This document shows, in pieces, positions 29,006 through 30,044 of a DNA stretch of 30,044 nucleotides; within the stretch, counting starts at the first letter, position 1, and each line of letters opens with the position of its first letter. Under the pieces are notes generated by a model. That model ran no database searches, had not been told where the DNA came from, and saw only the letters and a program-made list of their open reading frames with translations. Source of the DNA: CAZFBR01 sp035353495 [NCBI: uncultured bacterium] (GTDB lineage Bacteria > DAOPZR01). The DNA is taken from NCBI GenBank assembly GCA_964517215.1, contig CAZFBR010000009.1, positions 1-30,044 on the forward strand, in the 5' to 3' direction. The translations under genes were made by a program, and so were the position numbers.

Positions 29006-29299
29006 ATGGCAAAGCCGAAAGTAAAGCCCCTGGGCGATCGCGTGCTCTGCAAAGTGCTCGAGGGCCAGGAACAGAAGGTCGGGAATATTATCGTCCCGGA
29101 TACCGCAAAGGAACGTCCGCAGGAAGCGGAAGTGCTGGCCGTCGGCCAGGGCAAGTATGTTGACGGCAAGCTGGTTCCGCTCGATGTCAAGGCGGGCGAC
29201 CGGATCCTGTTCGGCAAGTACAGCGGCACGGAAATCAAGATCGACAACGACGAGTATCTCATTCTCAAAGAGAGTGACATCCTCGCGGTCGTCGGCTAA
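29006..29299 (+). CDS. groES: Co-chaperonin GroES
   Basis: The 97-residue protein is a standard Gro[35 protein letters not shown] (with the GroEL-binding mobile loop), [36 protein letters not shown] and [15 protein letters not shown]. It caps the GroEL barrel during folding. The start has AAGGAGG 8 nt upstream. It is under the CIRCE-controlled promoter and precedes groEL by 15 bp. Confidence 0.98.
   Translation: MAKPKVKPLGDRVLCKVLEGQEQKVGNIIVPDTAKERPQEAEVLAVGQGKYVDGKLVPLDVKAGDRILFGKYSGTEIKIDNDEYLILKESDILAVVG

Positions 29300-30044
<745 letters not shown>

Overview
The window comes from a GC-rich, Gram-negative bacterium. It encodes an LptE-type outer-membrane lipoprotein, several lipobox proteins and a CIRCE-controlled groESL operon. 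The gene set and order (rplY-pth-lptE-holA-spoIID, an ATP-cone nucleoside kinase, many Gly/Arg- and TPR-rich envelope proteins) would fit the PVC group (Lentisphaerota/Kiritimatiellota-like). That placement is a weak inference; no marker gene here fixes the taxonomy.

Layout. 1-3.9 kb is an accessory stretch. Its left half is clearly AT-richer than the rest and holds a secreted HtrA-like protease and an unknown membrane protein. To their right are a ribbon-helix-helix-type protein and a hicBA toxin-antitoxin locus whose toxin gene is interrupted by an in-frame TGA. 4.1-7.5 kb holds what looks like peptide natural-product (RiPP) genes: a radical SAM/SPASM enzyme with a leader-like C-terminal domain, an NHLP-leader precursor, the housekeeping GTPase gene rsgA, and on the opposite strand a 56-codon peptide with a double-glycine leader and a four-cysteine core. 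7.5-10.5 kb holds two tandem GYF/TPR membrane-protein paralogues, one split into two overlapping frames at a G-run. 10.6-16.7 kb holds an SrkA-like kinase, a META-domain lipoprotein, a stand-alone receiver domain, the branching enzyme glgB, a 3D-domain secreted protein and an S1/P1-type nuclease.

tRNA-Arg(TCG) at 16.9 kb is divergent from a leaderless lipoprotein gene (ABC_sub_bind family). The two promoters appear to share the same -35 DNA. 18.2-21.2 kb carries an ATP-cone/uridine-kinase-like protein with an altered P-loop, and an MFS transporter. 21.3-23.2 kb holds two adjacent genes for low-complexity proteins with the same N-terminal membrane anchor and the same C-terminal G(N/D)GYLFN ending, closed by a strong terminator. 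One of the two contains two tandem repeat arrays.

23.3-28.75 kb is a leftward operon: rplY, pth, lptE, holA, a SpoIID/LytB-domain gene, a zinc-ribbon membrane protein and a small four-cysteine protein. It is read from a near-consensus promoter. groES and groEL (cut by the window edge) start rightward at 29 kb behind a consensus promoter and a perfect CIRCE operator. Many promoters here have an extended -10 (TGnTATnnT) preceded by a -35 at 16-18 bp, which made starts easier to choose.

Most promising for new biology: (1) the RiPP-like genes around rsgA, including the easily missed 56-codon peptide; (2) the MVTN...GYLFN protein pair; (3) the split GYF/TPR paralogue; (4) the hicA nonsense codon. 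All functional statements are homology-by-eye from motifs; no search was run.
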